Assembly: GCA_963975885.1 (NCBI GenBank)
Contig: CAXBIS010000017.1
Coordinates: 26,200-90,199 of the forward strand
Direction: 5' to 3'
DNA from: Pseudazoarcus sp963975885
Lineage (GTDB): Bacteria > Pseudomonadota > Gammaproteobacteria > Burkholderiales > Rhodocyclaceae
Length of the DNA stretch: 64,000 nucleotides
Part shown: positions 46,674 to 55,992 of the stretch, piece by piece
Layout: each line of letters starts with the position of its first letter
Position numbering within the stretch: the first letter of the stretch is position 1
Position numbers and translations under genes: made by a program
The notes under the pieces: model-generated
Database searches by the model: none
What the model was told of the DNA's origin: nothing
The model's input: the letters and a program-made list of their open reading frames with translations, nothing else

Positions 46674-47692
46674 GCGGCGAGCTCCTGCGGTTGTTCTTCT
46701 TCGAAACGCAGTCGTGCGTCACGCTCGGCCAGTTGCCCGAAGAATTCGTCGACTGCGGCGAGCTGATCGTCGATCTCGCCGAGCGTGTTCATCATCTTGC
46801 GAAACGCCGCCGATCCGTCCAGGCCCTTGGTGTACCAGGAGATGTGCTTGCGTGCGACCTTCACGCCGGTCTCCTCGCCATAGAAGGCGTACAGGTCCGC
46901 CAGATGCTCGCGGCACACGCGCTGGATCTCGCTCACCAGCGGCGGCGGCAGCAGCTCGCCGGTGGCCAGGAAATGCTCGATCTCGCGGAAGATCCAGGGC
47001 CGGCCCTGGGCGGCGCGCCCGATCATGACGCCGTCGGCGCCGGTGTAATCCAGCACGTACTTGGCTTTCTGCGGCGTGGTGATGTCGCCGTTGGCGATCA
47101 CCGGGATGCCCACCAGCGACTTGACCAGGGCGATGGTGTCGTACTCGGCGTGGCCGGTGTACTGGTCGGCGCGCGTGCGCCCGTGAATGGCGATGGCGTG
47201 GATGCCCGATTCCTCGGCGATGCGCGCGATGGTCGGGGCGTTCTTGTTCTCGCGGTTCCAGCCGGTGCGGAATTTCAGCGTCACCGGCGTATCCGGCACC
47301 GCCTTGACGACCGCTTCGAGGATGCGCGCGACCAGCGGCTCGTCCTGCATCAGCGCCGAGCCGGCCATGACGTTGCAGATCTTCTTGGCTGGACAGCCCA
47401 TGTTGATGTCGATGATCTGCGCACCGCGGTCGGCGTTGTGCCTGGCCGCTTCGGCCATCATCGCCGGGTCGGCGCCGGCGATCTGCACCGAGATCGGGTC
47501 CACTTCGCCCTCGTGATTGGCGCGGCGCTGGGTCTTCGCGCTGCCGTAGAGCAGCGAGTTCGACGTGACCATTTCGGAGACCGCCACGCCCGCACCGAGC
47601 TTCTTGCACAACTGGCGGAACGGACGATCGGTCACGCCGGCCATCGGTGCCACGAAGAGGTTATTGCGCAGTGTAAAGCCGGCGAACTGCAT
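46670..47692 (-). CDS. dusB: tRNA-dihydrouridine synthase B
   Basis: A 340-residue FMN enzyme that reduces specific uridines in tRNA to dihydrouridine. The start at 47692 is chosen because GGAGGT lies a few bases upstream and MQFAGFTLRNNLFVAPMAGVTD then matches DusB N-termini; Met 47737 is an upstream alternative. The signatures VAPMAGVTDRPFR, INMGCPAKKICN (catalytic Cys region), KFRTGW, AIHGRTRADQYTG and GADGVMIGRAAQGRPWIF are present. It is coupled to fis. Confidence 0.96.
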   Translation of the reverse strand: MQFAGFTLRNNLFVAPMAGVTDRPFRQLCKKLGAGVAVSEMVTSNSLLYGSAKTQRRANHEGEVDPISVQIAGADPAMMAEAARHNADRGAQIIDINMGCPAKKICNVMAGSALMQDEPLVARILEAVVKAVPDTPVTLKFRTGWNRENKNAPTIARIAEESGIHAIAIHGRTRADQYTGHAEYDTIALVKSLVGIPVIANGDITTPQKAKYVLDYTGADGVMIGRAAQGRPWIFREIEHFLATGELLPPPLVSEIQRVCREHLADLYAFYGEETGVKVARKHISWYTKGLDGSAAFRKMMNTLGEIDDQLAAVDEFFGQLAERDARLRFEEEQPQELAA

Positions 47693-47735
47693 GGACGCGA
47701 TGACCTCCGCGAATCGAGGGTGGGGAAAGGGCGTC

Positions 47736-47741
47736 ATTCTA
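47736..47741 (-). promoter_or_regulatory. candidate -10 box for dusB-fis-purH
   Basis: TAGAAT on the minus strand lies 44 bp upstream of the dusB start, with no clear -35. A CCTGC...GCAGG hairpin (47757-47774) lies further upstream. Confidence 0.4.
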
Positions 47742-47856
47742 CCCCAGCGCCCGGCCCCTGCGGCACCTTGCAGGGTGATGTAGCCGCAGGTCAGAAAAGT
47801 GGCGTGTAGCGGCATGAATCTGACGCTGGGCACACCAACGGGTACACGCGCCCCCT

Positions 47857-47887
47857 GTCAGATGCACGTTTGTGACGCTTGTCTGAC
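47857..47887. repeat. inverted repeat GTCAGA/TCTGAC beside ubiH 3' end
   Basis: Perfect 6-bp arms (47857-47862 and 47882-47887) with a 19-bp spacer lie in the 202-bp gap between ubiH and dusB. It may act as a terminator for ubiH or as a regulator site upstream of dusB. Nothing else is recognised in this gap apart from the -10 candidate. Confidence 0.3.
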
Positions 47888-47894
47888 CCGGGTC

Positions 47895-49028
47895 TCAGGG
47901 CCACGCCCGCGCGCCGAACATCATGCGCCGCGCGATGAATGTGCGCGCCGGCGGGCACAGGTCGAGCGCGAACAGGCCGGCACCGCGCAAGGCGCGCAGC
48001 GGGGCTGACTCGTTGGCGAAGACGCGGATCAACGCGTCGGTGAAGCCGATGGTGCCGGCGCGGTCAAGCCGGCGCGTACGCGCCCAGGCCTCGATCATGT
48101 CGGCCGTGCCCGGGTCGGTGGCGTCGCGCACGGCACGGGCCAGAGTGTAGACGTCGCGCAGGGCCAGATTGAACCCCTGGCCGGCGACCGGATGCAACGT
48201 CTGCGCGGCGTTGCCGAGCCACACCGTGCGCGGCCCGGCCGCGCTCTGGCGGTAGCGCAGTGCGAGCGGATAGTGCACGCGCGGGCCCACCGCAGTGAGC
48301 ATCGTGCGCGTACCAATGGTCTGCTGCAGACGGGCCAGATAGGCCGTGTCTTCGAGCGTTGCTAGGTACTCGGCGGTGTCGCGCGAGACCACCAGCACGC
48401 TCGCGTAGTCCTCTCCGCAGGGCAGCAGCGCCAGCGGGCCTTCCGGCGTGAAGCGTTCGAAGGCCCGGTTGACGTGGCCGTCGCGGGTTTGCACCGTCGC
48501 GATCAGCGCATGCTGGCCGTAGTCGCGGCTCTTCACGTCGTCGCCCTCGCCGGGGCCGCCCTCGGCCCGTACGGCGAGGCGCGCGCTGACGGTGTCGCCG
48601 CCGTCGAGCGCGGCGTCGATGCGCGCGGTGCCGGGCGTGAGCGCTTCGACGCGCGTGGCGTCGCGCAATGTGACGCCGGCGGCCTTCACGGCGGTGCGCA
48701 ATGCAGCGGCCAGCGCGCCGGCGGAGACCACGTGGCCGAGCGCCGGCACGCCCAGTTCGGCCGCGCGCAGCACGCTGCGGCCGAAGCCGCCGCGCTGTGA
48801 AACGTGGATGGTTTCGATCGGTGTGGCGGGGAGCCCCTGCCACACGCCCAGCTCCTCGAGGATCAGGCGCGAGCCGTGAGCCAACGCCAGGGCGCGCGGA
48901 TCGTCGGCGACCGCGCCGGCCTCGCGCGCATCGGCGACGACGACGCGCCGGTCCGAGCGCGCCAGCGCAAGCGCCAGCGCAAGCCCGGCCGGGCCGCCGC
49001 CGACGATGAGCACATCGGTGTCAGTCAT
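47895..49028 (-). CDS. ubiH: UbiH-type FAD-dependent ubiquinone hydroxylase
   Basis: A 377-residue flavoprotein monooxygenase of the UbiH/UbiF/Coq6 family, hydroxylating the aromatic ring of the ubiquinone precursor. The FAD dinucleotide motif VLIVGGGPAGLALALAL is at the N-terminus. WLGNAAQTLHPVAGQGFNL is the second FAD motif and closely follows UbiH. Its start overlaps the pepP stop by 8 bp, the same pepP-ubiH pairing as in E. coli. The exact ring position hydroxylated cannot be read from the sequence. Confidence 0.92.
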   Translation of the reverse strand: MTDTDVLIVGGGPAGLALALALARSDRRVVVADAREAGAVADDPRALALAHGSRLILEELGVWQGLPATPIETIHVSQRGGFGRSVLRAAELGVPALGHVVSAGALAAALRTAVKAAGVTLRDATRVEALTPGTARIDAALDGGDTVSARLAVRAEGGPGEGDDVKSRDYGQHALIATVQTRDGHVNRAFERFTPEGPLALLPCGEDYASVLVVSRDTAEYLATLEDTAYLARLQQTIGTRTMLTAVGPRVHYPLALRYRQSAAGPRTVWLGNAAQTLHPVAGQGFNLALRDVYTLARAVRDATDPGTADMIEAWARTRRLDRAGTIGFTDALIRVFANESAPLRALRGAGLFALDLCPPARTFIARRMMFGARAWP

Positions 49029-50367
49029 GCCCGCCGTCGCGCATCAGCGCTTCGATTTCGTCGGCCTCGCGCGGCACGTCGTCGGTGAGGTATTCGCAGC
49101 CCCCGGCCGTGACCACGGCATCGTCCTCGATGCGCACGCCGATGTTCCAGAAGGCCTCGGGCACGTCATCGGCGGGGCGGATGTAGCAGCCCGGCTCGAC
49201 CGTCAGCACCATGCCCGGCACCAGCGGCCGCCAGTCGCCGTCCTTCTTGTATTCACCCGCGTCATGCACGTCGCGGCCCAGCCAGTGGCCGGTGCGATGC
49301 ATGTAGAAGCGGCGGTAGTCGCCGTTCTCGATGACGTCGTCGAGCGCGCCAGCGAGCAGGCCCAGATCGATCATGCCCTGGGCGAGCACGCGTACCGCGG
49401 CCTCGTGCGGCGCGTTCCAGTGATTGCCGGGGTGGATTTCGGCCCTGGCCGCGTGCTGGGCGGCGAGCACCAGATCGTAGACCTCACGCTGTGCGCCGGA
49501 AAAACGCCCGCCCACCGGAAAGGTGCGCGTGATGTCCGAGGCGTAGCCGTCGAGTTCGCAGCCGGCATCGATCAGCAGCAGGTCGCCGTCCGCCATGCGG
49601 CGGTCGTTCTCGACGTAGTGCAGGATGCAGGCGTTGGGGCCGCTGGCGACGATGGACGGGTAGGCCGGCGCCTGGCTGCCGGCGCTGCGGAAGGCGTGCA
49701 GCAGTTCGGCATCGATCTCGTATTCGAAGCGGCCCGGACGGGTCGCGCGCATCGCGCGACAGTGCGCCGCACTCGAGATGCGTGCGGCGCGCGCCATGAT
49801 GTCCAGTTCCGAGGCGTCCTTGACCAGGCGCATCTCGTCGAGCTCGGCGAGCAGGTCGCGCATGCTGTGCGGCGCGGTGCAGCCTGCGCGGGTCTTGGCG
49901 CGCACGGCGTTGAGCGCGCGCGTGATGCGCGCGTCCCAGGTGTCGTCGTAGCCGAAGCCGCACCACAGCAACGGCTGGTCGACGAGCAACTCGGGCAGTT
50001 TTTCGTCGAAGGTAGCCACCGGGTGGGCCTCGTCGAAGCCGAAGGCCTCGCGCGCGGCCTCCGGGCCCCAGCGTCGGCCGTCCCAGGTTTCGCGTTCGAG
50101 ATCCTTTTCACGACAGAACAGGATCGCTCGCGGGTTCGCGTCGGCGACCAGCACCACGATCGCTTCGGGTTCGCCGAAGCCGCTCAGGTAGTGGAAATAG
50201 CTGTCATGGCGATACGGGTAGTGGGTGTCGCGGTTGCGCGTGCGCTCAGGTGCAGTCGCGAGCACCGCCACGCCGCCGCCGGCGGCCTGCATGCGGTTGA
50301 CGAGGATTTCGCGCCGTCTCAAGAACGGCGCGATGTCGGGGGCGGTGAGCTCGGTTACAGTATCCAT
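49021..50367 (-). CDS. pepP: Xaa-Pro aminopeptidase
   Basis: A 448-residue dinuclear metal peptidase that releases N-terminal residues preceding proline. The creatinase-like N-terminal domain includes TRNRDTHYPYRHDSYFHYLSG-type sequence, and the pita-bread catalytic domain shows metal ligands in LIDAGCELDGYASDITRTFP, the HRTGHWLGRDVHD histidines and TVEPGCYI plus IGVRIEDDAVVT. Length matches AMPP. It leads the pepP-ubiH pair; murU ends 12 bp upstream. Confidence 0.95.
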   Translation of the reverse strand: MDTVTELTAPDIAPFLRRREILVNRMQAAGGGVAVLATAPERTRNRDTHYPYRHDSYFHYLSGFGEPEAIVVLVADANPRAILFCREKDLERETWDGRRWGPEAAREAFGFDEAHPVATFDEKLPELLVDQPLLWCGFGYDDTWDARITRALNAVRAKTRAGCTAPHSMRDLLAELDEMRLVKDASELDIMARAARISSAAHCRAMRATRPGRFEYEIDAELLHAFRSAGSQAPAYPSIVASGPNACILHYVENDRRMADGDLLLIDAGCELDGYASDITRTFPVGGRFSGAQREVYDLVLAAQHAARAEIHPGNHWNAPHEAAVRVLAQGMIDLGLLAGALDDVIENGDYRRFYMHRTGHWLGRDVHDAGEYKKDGDWRPLVPGMVLTVEPGCYIRPADDVPEAFWNIGVRIEDDAVVTAGGCEYLTDDVPREADEIEALMRDGGHD

Positions 50368-50379
50368 GGGGCGATTGTC

Positions 50380-51117
50380 TCATGCAGGTGCGGCGCGCAG
50401 CCGGCGGTCGAGTTCGGCGAGCTGGTCGGGGGTGCCGACGTTCTCCCATGGACCATCGTAGCGCTCGCCGGTTGCGCGTTCGGCGGCGATCACTGCGCGA
50501 TAGCGAGGACCCAGCGCAGCGCGCGCGCCGGGCGTGATGTCGATGAAGCTGCGGCTGTCGTACAGCCCGATATTGCCGAAAGTCAGGCGTTCGCTCCCGT
50601 CCAGGCGCAGAAGGCCGCCGGCGCCCAGCGCGAAGTCGCCTTTGGGGTGAAACGGTGGATTGGGCACCATCACCAGATGCATGTGCGGCTGAGCGGCGCC
50701 GGCCATGGCCGCGGCCGCCGGCAGCAGGCGGCGATAGTCGTAGGCGCAGAAGATGTCCCCGGAGACCACCGCGAAGACCTTGCCCGCCGCCGGATCACCG
50801 TCGACCAGCAGCGGCAGCGCGTGGGCGATGCCGCCGGCGCTCTCCAGCGCTTCGCCTTCGGGCGAGTAGCGCAGCCGCACGCCGAAGCGGCCGCCGTCAC
50901 CCAGAGCGGCCTCGATGTGTTCCCCCAGCCAGGCGTGGTTGATCACGATGTCACGCAGGCCGGCGCGCGCCAGGGCCTCGATCTGCCACACGATGAGCGG
51001 CTTGCCGCCAACCTCGAGCAAGGGCTTGGGCACGGTGTCGGTGAGCGGGCGCATGCGCTCGCCGCGCCCGGCGGCGAGAATCATGGTGCGCAGCGTGTGG
51101 GTCGCCGGCGCGCTCAA
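50380..51117 (-). CDS. murU: N-acetylmuramate-1-phosphate uridylyltransferase
   Basis: A 245-residue nucleotidyltransferase that makes UDP-MurNAc from MurNAc-1-phosphate in the peptidoglycan-recycling bypass of de novo synthesis. The signature LAAGRGERMRPLTDTVPKPL, VINHAWLGEHIE, RYSPEGEALESAGG, SGDIFCAYDY and the C-terminal YDGPWENVGTPDQL match MurU. The start is uncertain: TTG 51117 overlaps the amgK stop (TTGA), while ATG 51084 begins right at the first strand. Partnership with amgK supports the call. Confidence 0.9.
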   Translation of the reverse strand: MSAPATHTLRTMILAAGRGERMRPLTDTVPKPLLEVGGKPLIVWQIEALARAGLRDIVINHAWLGEHIEAALGDGGRFGVRLRYSPEGEALESAGGIAHALPLLVDGDPAAGKVFAVVSGDIFCAYDYRRLLPAAAAMAGAAQPHMHLVMVPNPPFHPKGDFALGAGGLLRLDGSERLTFGNIGLYDSRSFIDITPGARAALGPRYRAVIAAERATGERYDGPWENVGTPDQLAELDRRLRAAPA

Positions 51118-52118
51118 AACGTATAGCCCACCGTCGTCGACTCGGGCGCGAGCCGTTCCAGCAGGCGCGCCAGCGGCCTGAGTTCGGCGTAGCGCGCACA
51201 CACGCGGCGCAGGTGATGAAGCACTACCGGCATGTCGTCGAGGTAACGCGTCTTGCCGTCGCGTATCGCCAGCCGCGCGAAGATGCCCAGCACCTTGAGG
51301 TGGCGTTGCACGCCCATCCACTCGTAGTCGCGGTGAAACGCGGGGAAGTCGTCGCGCACCGGCAACTCCAGGCTGCGCGCGGCCTCCCAGTAGCGGATCA
51401 GCAGATCGAGTTCGAATTCCTCGTCCCAGCGGATGTAGGCGTCCTTGAACAGTGACACCAGATCATAGGTGATCGGCCCGAACACGGCGTCCTGGAAGTC
51501 GACCACGCCCGGATTCGCGCCGCCGGGCAGATGCATCAGGTTGCGCGAATGGTAATCGCGGTGCACGAACACTTGCGGCTCGGCCAGATTGGTGTCGAGA
51601 ACGCGGGCGTACACCTTCTCCAGTGCGGCGCGCTCGGTCTCGGTGAGGCTCACCCCGTGATGCCGTTCGACATACCACTGGTCGAACAGGCGCATCTCGC
51701 GTTCGAGCAGCTCGCGCGAGTACTCGGGCAGCACACCGGGCCGGCTGGCGGCCTGGATCGCGATCAGCGTGCCCAGCGCGTCGGCGTACAGATGAGCGGC
51801 GTTGTCGGCGTTGAGCACCTGCAGGTAGGTGGTGTCGCCCAGGTCCGACATCAGGATGAAACCCTGTTCGACGTCCTCGGCATGGACTTGCGGCACATGT
51901 GCGCCGGCCTCGGCGAAGAGCGCGGCCACGGCCAGCCAGGGACGGCAGTCCTCGTGCTCGGGTGGGGCGTCCATGACGATCCGGGTCTCGCCCTCGTCGG
52001 GCAGCGAGACGCGAAAATAGCGACGGAAACTTGCATCGGCCGAGGCCGGCGCGAGTTCAAGGCGGCGGCCGGGCAGGGTGGTGGCGAGCCAGGAATCGAG
52101 TTGGGCGCGTCGTTGCAC
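51114..52118 (-). CDS. amgK: N-acetylmuramate/N-acetylglucosamine 1-kinase
   Basis: A 334-residue kinase of the aminoglycoside-phosphotransferase fold that phosphorylates MurNAc at the anomeric position, feeding MurU. The start is GTG 52118 with a GGAGAACC site. SADASFRRYFRVSL is the N-terminal nucleotide loop; FVHRDYHSRNLMHL is the catalytic loop, followed by the metal motif GVVDFQDAVFGPITYDLVSL. It is divergent from lptD across 189 bp, the arrangement seen in Pseudomonas and betaproteobacteria. The pathway can bypass MurA, the fosfomycin target. Confidence 0.92.
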   Translation of the reverse strand: MQRRAQLDSWLATTLPGRRLELAPASADASFRRYFRVSLPDEGETRIVMDAPPEHEDCRPWLAVAALFAEAGAHVPQVHAEDVEQGFILMSDLGDTTYLQVLNADNAAHLYADALGTLIAIQAASRPGVLPEYSRELLEREMRLFDQWYVERHHGVSLTETERAALEKVYARVLDTNLAEPQVFVHRDYHSRNLMHLPGGANPGVVDFQDAVFGPITYDLVSLFKDAYIRWDEEFELDLLIRYWEAARSLELPVRDDFPAFHRDYEWMGVQRHLKVLGIFARLAIRDGKTRYLDDMPVVLHHLRRVCARYAELRPLARLLERLAPESTTVGYTF

Positions 52119-52208
52119 CGGGTTCTCCAGTAAGCTGATGGTTTGCGACGTCGCGGCCTGTGGCCAAGCGTCGGTTGCGGTGCGGGGCGTTGCACAATGT
52201 CGTCGGCG

Positions 52209-52228
52209 GCACGGCGCATGCGCCGTGC
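52209..52228. promoter_or_regulatory. 20-bp perfect palindrome between amgK and lptD
   Basis: GCACGGCGCATGCGCCGTGC is an uninterrupted perfect palindrome 90 bp from amgK and 79 bp from lptD. It could be an operator for a dimeric regulator or a cruciform; there is no T-run to suggest termination. Its function is not known. Confidence 0.5.
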
Positions 52229-52244
52229 TGTGGCCGTTCCAGAC

Positions 52245-52272
52245 GTTTTTTCGATGTACGCTGATGTAGAAT
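52245..52272 (+). promoter_or_regulatory. candidate promoter for lptD operon
   Basis: TAGAAT (52267-52272) follows a T-rich GTTTTT (52245-52250) with a 16-bp spacer, 35 bp before lptD. The -35 is weak; the -10 matches the hexamer recurring in this region. Confidence 0.5.
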
Positions 52273-52307
52273 CGCCGAGTTTAGCAAAGGGCCTGGCCCG
52301 ACCGTAG

Positions 52308-54644
52308 ATGACCGCAATGGGGGAGCACTTGCGCGACACGACCTATGACAGGCGGCGGCTCAGGGTACTGTCGCTGCTGATCCTGTGTTTCCCGGGCCTG
52401 ACCAATGCTGGCGCGCTCGCCCCGTTGCGGGTCGATCCGGCCCTGCTCGGGGGCCGGGCCGCCTCGCCTGCCGCGGCGACCGCAGCGGCAGGCGAGGCGG
52501 TCTCGGTCAAGCCCGAACTGAGCGACGGCGAGACCGCGGTGCGCGCATCGAGCATTCGTGGGCTGCGTACCGTCGAGGTCGTCGCCGAGGGCGAGGCCGA
52601 GATCGAGCGTGGCGACTTCAAGCTCGCCGCCAATCGCCTGACCTACAACGAACTGACCGACGAGGTCGTCGCCGAGGGCGACGTCGTGCTGCAGCGCGGC
52701 GAGGACCGCCTCGAGAGCACGCGCGGCAACCTTGTGCTGTATGAGCGCGTGGGCCAGTTCGAGTCGCCCGAATACAGTTTCGTGATTCCTTCGCGCTCGG
52801 ACGAGATGCCGGGCCGCACCATCGTCGGCCGCGGCAAGGCGAAGAGCATCAGCCTCGAAGGCGAGAACCAGTTTCGCGCCGAGGGGGCGACCTGGACCAC
52901 CTGCAAGCCGACCAGCGAGGACTGGTTCATCCGCGCCGAGGAGATCGAACTCGATTTCGACCGTCAGGTCGGTACGGCCCACGGATCCTCGCTGGTGTTC
53001 ATGGACGTGCCGCTTCTGTACTGGCCGCGCATGAGCTTCCCGCTTGCCGAGCAGCGTCAGTCAGGTTTCCTCGTGCCGTCGGTGGCCGCGTCGAACAAGA
53101 CCGGCTTCGACGTGACCGTGCCGTACTACTGGAACATCGCACCGAACTACGATGCCACCTTCGTGCCGCGCGTGATGAGCCGGCGCGGCCTTCAACTCGG
53201 CGCCGAATTCCGCTACCTGACGCCGACCTACAGCGGCCAGACGCGCGTCGAGTGGCTGCCGCAGGACCGCGTCACCGGCGAGGCCAGGGGGCTGGGCTCG
53301 ATTCAACACGCGCATGCGCTGACGCAGCGTCTGCGCGCCTCGGTGAACCTCAACGCGGTCACCGACGACCAGTACTTCGAGGATCTCAGTTCCACGCTGC
53401 AGGTGTCTTCAAGGCGCAACCTGCTGCGCGAAGGCCGGCTGGACTACCAGGGCGACTGGTGGCAGGCCTCGATGCTGGCGCAGGGCTACCAGAATCTGCG
53501 CGACGATGAGCCCTACCAGCGCCTGCCGCAGTTCGTCGTGTCTGCCTACCGCGACGATCTGCCCGGTGGTGCGGAGTTCATCTTCGACAGCGAGGTAGTC
53601 AATTTCCGCCACTCGGAAGACGCGTTCATCGACGGCCGACGCTACAACCTCTACCCGCAACTCGCGCTGCCGTTCGTGCGTCCGGGCTGGTTCGTCAAGC
53701 CCAAGATCGGTTTTCACTACACCAGCTACGATCTGGACGATCCGGTGATGCCGGGCGGGGCGACCTCGATCACGCGCTCGCTGCCGATCTTCTCGGTCGA
53801 CAGCGGCATGGTCTTCGAGCGTGACTCCAACCTGTTCGGCCGCGCCTTCCAGCAGACGCTGGAGCCGCGCCTGTACTATGTGAATATCCCCTACGAAGAC
53901 CAGAGCGAGATTCCGGTCTTCGACACGGCACGCTACGACTTCGGCTTTGCGCAGATCTTCACGGAGAACCGCTACGCGGGCATCGACCGCATCGGCGACG
54001 CCAACCAGGTCACGGCCGCGCTGACTTCGCGTTTCATCGAGGCTGACAGCGGCATCGAACGCATGCGCGTGACGGTCGGCCAGCGTTATCATCTGGAAGA
54101 CCGGCGCGTCTCTTTGCCGGGCGAGTCGCTCAGCAATTTTGGCCGCACCGACCTGCTGGCAGCCTTCAGCGGCCGCATCTCGCGCAGCATCACGCTCGAC
54201 GCGGCCATGCAGTACAACCCCGAGAACGAGAACACCCAGCGCACCAATGTGCGAGTACGCTTCCAGCCCGAGCGCAACAAGGTGTTCAATATCGGTTATC
54301 GCTTCTCGCGTGACGTGCTGCGCGATATCGACGTCTCCGCCCAGTGGCCGCTGGGTGGTCGCTGGTACGGTGTGGGTCGCGTGACGCGCTCGATCGACGA
54401 CAACCGCATCACCGAGGCCTTGGCCGGGCTCGAATACGTGAGCACCTGCGGCTGCTGGGCCGTGCGCACCGCGGTCCATCGGTTCGCGATCAATCCGGAC
54501 GACGTGACCAACGCCTTCTTCCTGCAACTGCAGCTCACCGGTCTGGGCGGGATCGGCCCGAGCCCGGTGAATCTGCTCAAGCGCAGCGTGCCCGGCTACG
54601 GCATGATCAACGAATCGGTTTCCGACCCCTGGTTCGGCCCGTGA
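52308..54644 (+). CDS. lptD: LPS-assembly protein LptD
   Basis: A 778-residue outer-membrane beta-barrel that inserts lipopolysaccharide into the outer leaflet, in complex with LptE. A signal sequence (RVLSLLILCFPGLTNA) precedes the periplasmic OstA/LptA-like jellyroll (VEVVAEGEAEIERGDFKL, LTYNELTDEVVAEGDVVL, about residues 80-200), then a long barrel region ending in Phe-Gly-Pro. Cysteines in TWTTCKP and STCGCW correspond to the disulfide-forming pairs needed for maturation. The ATG at 52308 is the longest start; 52317 is possible. It heads lptD-surA-pdxA-rsmA. Confidence 0.96.
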   Translation: MTAMGEHLRDTTYDRRRLRVLSLLILCFPGLTNAGALAPLRVDPALLGGRAASPAAATAAAGEAVSVKPELSDGETAVRASSIRGLRTVEVVAEGEAEIERGDFKLAANRLTYNELTDEVVAEGDVVLQRGEDRLESTRGNLVLYERVGQFESPEYSFVIPSRSDEMPGRTIVGRGKAKSISLEGENQFRAEGATWTTCKPTSEDWFIRAEEIELDFDRQVGTAHGSSLVFMDVPLLYWPRMSFPLAEQRQSGFLVPSVAASNKTGFDVTVPYYWNIAPNYDATFVPRVMSRRGLQLGAEFRYLTPTYSGQTRVEWLPQDRVTGEARGLGSIQHAHALTQRLRASVNLNAVTDDQYFEDLSSTLQVSSRRNLLREGRLDYQGDWWQASMLAQGYQNLRDDEPYQRLPQFVVSAYRDDLPGGAEFIFDSEVVNFRHSEDAFIDGRRYNLYPQLALPFVRPGWFVKPKIGFHYTSYDLDDPVMPGGATSITRSLPIFSVDSGMVFERDSNLFGRAFQQTLEPRLYYVNIPYEDQSEIPVFDTARYDFGFAQIFTENRYAGIDRIGDANQVTAALTSRFIEADSGIERMRVTVGQRYHLEDRRVSLPGESLSNFGRTDLLAAFSGRISRSITLDAAMQYNPENENTQRTNVRVRFQPERNKVFNIGYRFSRDVLRDIDVSAQWPLGGRWYGVGRVTRSIDDNRITEALAGLEYVSTCGCWAVRTAVHRFAINPDDVTNAFFLQLQLTGLGGIGPSPVNLLKRSVPGYGMINESVSDPWFGP

Positions 54645-54684
54645 CGCGCGCCGCAAGCCACTCAACCGTCAGGCATTGAACCGC

Positions 54685-55992
54685 ATGTCCAAGATGCATC
54701 GATTTTTCGCCCTCGTCCTCCTGCCGTTCGCCGTCGCGATCTCGGCCGAAGCGCTCGCGCAGCGTGCGATTCCGGCCGACCGCATCGTCGCGGTGGTCAA
54801 CGACGAGGCCGTCACTGCCACGCAACTGCGCGACGCGATGAACCGCATCGTCGGGCAGTTGCGTCGCCAGGGCGTCGAGTTGCCGCCGCGCGAGGTGCTC
54901 GAAGATCAGGTTCTGGAGCGTCTCGTGCTCGAACGCGCGCAATTGCAGCTCGCGCGCGAGAACGGCATTACCGTCGACGAATCGACCATGCAGCGCGCGA
55001 TCACGCGCATCGGCGACAACGCCGGCCTGAACGAGGACGAACTGCGTGAGGCCTTGCGCAGCGATGGCCTTTCCTGGGAGCGCTTTCGCGAGGATCTGCG
55101 CAAGGAAATCCTCATTACGCGATTGCGCGAGCGCGAGGTCGACAGCCGCATCGTCGTCACCGACGCGGAAGTCGACAACTACCTGGCCAACGCGCCCGAG
55201 CCCGAACCCAGCGAGCGCGAACTGCTGGTCGCCCACATCCTGCTGCGCTTGGCCGAGAACGCGGGCGAGGATGAAGTCGCCGCGGCGCAGCGCACGGCCG
55301 CCGACATCCTTGAGCGACACGAAGCCGGCGAAGCCTTCCAGCAACTGGCCATCGAGTTCTCCGAGGCGCCCGACGCGCGCGACGGCGGGGTGATCGGTTG
55401 GCGTAAGCCCGACCGTCTGCCCGCCCTGTTCGCCGAGGCCGTCGACGGGCTGGGGCGCGGCGAAGTGTCCGAAGTGCTGCGCAGCGCGGCCGGTCTGCAC
55501 ATCGTCAAGGTGGTCGACACGCGGGGTGGTCCCGAAGGCGACCAGGTCGAACAGACGAAGGCGCGCCACATCCTGATGCGCACCACCGAAGTGCTGCCCG
55601 ACGCCGAAGTGCGAAACCGCCTCGAGGGTCTGCGCGAGCGCATCGTCTTCGGCAGCGAGAGTTTCGAGGATCTGGCCAAGGTCCATTCGGACGACCTGTC
55701 CGCTGCGCGCGGCGGTGACCTGGGCTGGATCCTGCCGGGCGACACCGTGCCCGAATTCGAGCGTGCAATGGACGCGCTCGAACCCGGCGAAGTCAGCGAA
55801 CCCGTGCGTTCGCCCTTCGGCTGGCACCTGATTCAGGTCGTCGAGCGTCGCGTACAGGATGTCAGCGAGGATCGTCTGCGCGCCCAGGCGCGCAACGCGC
55901 TGCGCCAGCGCAAGTCCGAGGAAGCCTACGAGAGCTGGCTGCGCGAACTGCGCGACACCACCTACATCGACATCCGGTTGCTGCGCGACTGA
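54685..55992 (+). CDS. surA: periplasmic chaperone/peptidyl-prolyl isomerase SurA
   Basis: A 435-residue periplasmic chaperone for outer-membrane proteins, including LptD encoded upstream. The start ATG 54685 gives MSKMHRFFALVLLPF and a signal peptide ending EALAQ. The N-terminal SurA domain (DRIVAVVNDEAVTATQLRDA) precedes two parvulin domains: one from about residue 175 (LLVAHILLRLAE, FSEAPDARDGGVIGW) and one from about 285 (TKARHILMRTTEV, HSDDLSAARGGDLGWILPG). The C-terminal helix is AYESWLRELRDTTYIDIRL. The neighbour order is conserved. Confidence 0.96.
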   Translation: MSKMHRFFALVLLPFAVAISAEALAQRAIPADRIVAVVNDEAVTATQLRDAMNRIVGQLRRQGVELPPREVLEDQVLERLVLERAQLQLARENGITVDESTMQRAITRIGDNAGLNEDELREALRSDGLSWERFREDLRKEILITRLREREVDSRIVVTDAEVDNYLANAPEPEPSERELLVAHILLRLAENAGEDEVAAAQRTAADILERHEAGEAFQQLAIEFSEAPDARDGGVIGWRKPDRLPALFAEAVDGLGRGEVSEVLRSAAGLHIVKVVDTRGGPEGDQVEQTKARHILMRTTEVLPDAEVRNRLEGLRERIVFGSESFEDLAKVHSDDLSAARGGDLGWILPGDTVPEFERAMDALEPGEVSEPVRSPFGWHLIQVVERRVQDVSEDRLRAQARNALRQRKSEEAYESWLRELRDTTYIDIRLLRD

